The notes below the pieces were generated by a model. That model was not told the origin of the DNA. It did no database searches and worked only from the letters and a program-made list of their open reading frames with translations. Below are positions 21,525 through 23,598 of a DNA stretch of 23,598 nt, piece by piece. The DNA lies in NCBI GenBank assembly GCA_020201015.1, contig JAIVHN010000179.1, forward strand, positions 1 through 23,598, written 5' to 3'. Position 1 is the stretch's first letter, and each line of letters begins with the position of its first letter. Made by a program: the position numbers and the translations under genes. This stretch comes from Spirochaeta sp. (lineage in GTDB: Bacteria > Spirochaetota > Spirochaetia > DSM-27196 > SLAA01).

Positions 21525-23402
21525 ATGAGTAATTCACATAGCTATAGTAAGCGTGCCAGTTCGGGAGCCCAGTATAGCGGACAGCGTTCGCGCGGCCTGG
21601 TTTTTGGCGCGGTAGTGACATTATTCTTCCTCGGATACCTTGGCCACCTGTTTTCACTGCAAGTTATCGAAGGACAGTTTCACGCTACGCGGGCGCTATC
21701 GCTCTCTAGACGAGGAGCCACTCTTGCAGCTCCTCGCGGTGAAATCTTTGATCGCCATGCCGACAAACCAATTGCTGGCAACCGAACATCCTTCACTATT
21801 CAACTCAATCCTGCCCGTGTGCCAAACGGGCAACATGCTGAACTCTTCTCCGATCTTGCTGAGCTGTTGGATGTCCCGGTTGCACAGCTCAATGATCGAG
21901 TTCCGCCGTCAAGTTACCATATTCACCAAGAAATCGATGTCCTGACATGGGCCAAGATGGAAAAGGTTACACACCTTGCAGAACACATACACGAGTTCCC
22001 CGGGGTGTCCTGGATCACTACTCCGGTTCGCACCTATCCCGAGTCGGAGACCATGGCTCACCTGCTAGGGCATGTGGGTCGCATTACGTCACGTGAGCTC
22101 CAGGTCCTGTACAACGAAGGTTACCATTCCAGCTCAATCCTGGGGAAAAGCGGGATTGAGCAGCAGTATGATCAACAACTCCAAGGTATCGATGGCCGTA
22201 GAATTGGTATCTTTGATGCCCACGGTCGTTCGGTTACAGAGAGAGAAACCGAGATTGTGCCGCCCGAGCCCGGCGACAACCTGGTGCTTACAGTTGACCG
22301 GCATATCCAACAACTGGCGGCAGAGGCTTTGGGTGAGCGCTTAGGATCGGTTGTTGTGCTTAAACCCAACACCGGTGAGATTCTTGCCATGGTCTCGTAC
22401 CCAAGCTTCGACCCAAACACGCTCTACGGTCGCCAAAGCAACTCGGCACTTGCACAACTCCAGACCGACGACAGAGCGCCCTTTCTCAACAGAGCAGTGC
22501 AGAGCAGCTATCCACCTGCATCGACGTTCAAAATACTCCTGACTGCAGCTGCGCTTGAGGAGGATCTAATAGGCCCCGACGACATCATCTATGCACATCC
22601 TGTGTACCGCATTGGGAATCGGGTGGTGCGGGAATGGCGCCCAAACGGATTCGGCAGTCTTAATATTACGCAGGCACTTGCAAACTCGTCTAACGTGTTT
22701 TTTGCAACCTTGGGCAACGAGTACATTGGTACCGACCTGCTGCTGTCGTATGCAACAGAATTTGGATTTGGCGCCCTCACAGGTATTGATCTGCCGGGCG
22801 AACGCGCTGGAGTTGTCCCGAGCCGTGAGTGGAAACAAAATGAGTTTAACACAGCTTGGGTACAGGGTGACACGGTGAACATTTCAATTGGCCAGGGCTT
22901 CTTGGATGTCACCCCCCTGCAACTGGCAAACATGGTAGCACTACTGGTAAATGATGGCCGCCTCTATCGCCCTCATCTACTCAAAGAAGTACGCGACGGT
23001 GTGGACGGTACAGTTCTGGGGCGCGTAGAGCCGGAAGTTATTGCAGAGGTCGGGCTTAGCCAGGATACATTGGCGCTGGTGCGCGGTGCTATGCGTGAGG
23101 TCGTTAGGAGCGGTACCGCCTCTTCGGTTATCACCACTCCGAGTGTAGCCATTGCTGGCAAAACCGGCACCGCGGAGGTCGACGCCGCGTCCGAAAACTG
23201 GCACTCATGGTTTGTTGCCTACGGCCCCTACGATACAGACAACCCGGATGAGCAAGTAGTAGTTGCAGTAATGGTAGAGGCGGAAAACAAATGGGAATGG
23301 TGGGCTCCGAGGGCGGCAAACGTCATTTTTCACGGTATTTTTTCAGATATGAGCTACGAAGAGAGCCGCCTTGACCTCCAGCAGCGCAGGCTCTTGTGGT
23401 GA
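21525..23402 (+). CDS. mrdA: Penicillin-binding protein 2 (peptidoglycan DD-transpeptidase, elongasome)
   Basis: 625 residues from the ATG at 21525. One N-terminal membrane anchor (about 24-46) follows a basic stretch. The PBP dimerisation/pedestal domain begins with RGATLAAPRGEIFDRHADKPIA (63-84). The transpeptidase domain has SxxK as STFK (Ser333, Lys336) in SSYPPASTFK, SxN as SSN (388-390) and KTG (546-548) in AGKTGTAEV. This is a class B PBP of the PBP2/MrdA type, which cross-links side-wall peptidoglycan with RodA. The frame is open upstream to 21270; the preceding 85 codons have no family similarity and overlap the metZ leader. ATG 21432 is a second possible start. Neither has a strong ribosome site. 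No rodA or mreBCD gene is visible. Confidence 0.9.
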   Translation: MSNSHSYSKRASSGAQYSGQRSRGLVFGAVVTLFFLGYLGHLFSLQVIEGQFHATRALSLSRRGATLAAPRGEIFDRHADKPIAGNRTSFTIQLNPARVPNGQHAELFSDLAELLDVPVAQLNDRVPPSSYHIHQEIDVLTWAKMEKVTHLAEHIHEFPGVSWITTPVRTYPESETMAHLLGHVGRITSRELQVLYNEGYHSSSILGKSGIEQQYDQQLQGIDGRRIGIFDAHGRSVTERETEIVPPEPGDNLVLTVDRHIQQLAAEALGERLGSVVVLKPNTGEILAMVSYPSFDPNTLYGRQSNSALAQLQTDDRAPFLNRAVQSSYPPASTFKILLTAAALEEDLIGPDDIIYAHPVYRIGNRVVREWRPNGFGSLNITQALANSSNVFFATLGNEYIGTDLLLSYATEFGFGALTGIDLPGERAGVVPSREWKQNEFNTAWVQGDTVNISIGQGFLDVTPLQLANMVALLVNDGRLYRPHLLKEVRDGVDGTVLGRVEPEVIAEVGLSQDTLALVRGAMREVVRSGTASSVITTPSVAIAGKTGTAEVDAASENWHSWFVAYGPYDTDNPDEQVVVAVMVEAENKWEWWAPRAANVIFHGIFSDMSYEESRLDLQQRRLLW

Positions 23403-23477
23403 GCTCGATTATCATGAATTCTCAACAGCACAAATACCCATGAGGAACCCACGAGAAATATAGAAGGAAAGCAGCGA

Positions 23478-23598
23478 ATGCATAACGACAATCTTCTCAT
23501 CGAAATAGAGGACGTCAACCCGAGTACACAAGCAAAGACGGGTTTGAGTACAGACTACATGATCCTCGACCTCCGCGGGGAAAACGAGTACAAAGAAG
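23478..23598 (+). CDS. Probable rhodanese-domain protein (3' truncated by window edge)
   Basis: Forty codons are visible from the ATG at 23478. The segment YMILDLRGENEYKE matches the opening strand and loop of a rhodanese domain (compare IIDVRSTGEFSEGH in the small rhodanese at 7032). An N-terminal about 25 residues precede it. AAGGAAAG (about 23464-23471) lies at a good distance upstream. The catalytic loop is beyond the edge, so activity cannot be judged. The 75-bp gap after the PBP2 gene shows no clear promoter. Confidence 0.6.
   Translation, partial: MHNDNLLIEIEDVNPSTQAKTGLSTDYMILDLRGENEYKE

Overview
The window (about 23.6 kb, moderately GC-rich) reads as ordinary bacterial chromosome with genes on both strands. 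It most likely comes from a free-living, Gram-negative-type spirochaete. Three observations point that way: the first gene joins a FlgD-type Ig domain to an OmpA-like domain whose peptidoglycan motif is GHAA followed by a long loop before LSxxRA, a pattern I associate with spirochaetal OmpA proteins; there is a FapA/DUF342 protein; and a secreted binding protein starts after its signal peptide with GGSAES. This assignment is inference from protein style, not from a marker gene. No rRNA, tRNA, CRISPR array, transposase or phage gene was seen.

Layout. 1-854: 3' end of an OmpA-like envelope protein, facing a site-2-protease (M50/CBS) and a histidine phosphatase gene on the minus strand. 2788-5257: a translationally coupled zinc/manganese-type ABC importer (ATPase, permease, binding protein) with a possible Fur/Zur-type operator in front. 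5309-7310: a CoA-disulfide-reductase-like flavoenzyme fused to a rhodanese domain, followed by a stand-alone rhodanese. 7363-9129: RNase D-like exonuclease and a SAM methyltransferase. 9130-13876 (minus): a four-gene chaperone-usher pilus cassette in the order pilin, chaperone, usher, two-domain tip subunit. 14188-15597 (minus): a sigma54-dependent response regulator directly upstream of the pilus genes. 15736-18041: hotdog thioesterase, small CxxC thioredoxin-like protein and FapA-family protein. 18189-20094: TSUP permease, sirtuin and pterin carbinolamine dehydratase. 20107-21297 (minus): MetZ-type homoserine sulfhydrylase. 21525-23402: penicillin-binding protein 2. 23478-end: start of what looks like another rhodanese-domain protein.

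The most interesting unit is the pilus locus. A near-consensus sigma54 promoter (TGGCACG-N4-GTGCA) lies 35 bp before the pilin start, and the neighbouring gene encodes an NtrC-type activator with no sensor kinase in view. A perfect 11-bp hairpin followed by TTTT separates the pilin from chaperone, usher and tip genes, which fits high pilin and low assembly-factor expression. All four secreted proteins lack cysteine in their mature parts. Chaperone-usher pili are best known from Proteobacteria, so a sigma54-controlled, cysteine-free version in a probable spirochaete deserves attention.

A second thread is sulfur and persulfide chemistry: the CoADR-rhodanese fusion (whose rhodanese domain has Ser in place of the catalytic Cys), the intact small rhodanese beside it, the CxxC protein, the TSUP permease, MetZ and the rhodanese-like gene at the right edge. 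Several genes have convincing promoters whose predicted start site falls on or next to the ATG, suggesting leaderless mRNAs.
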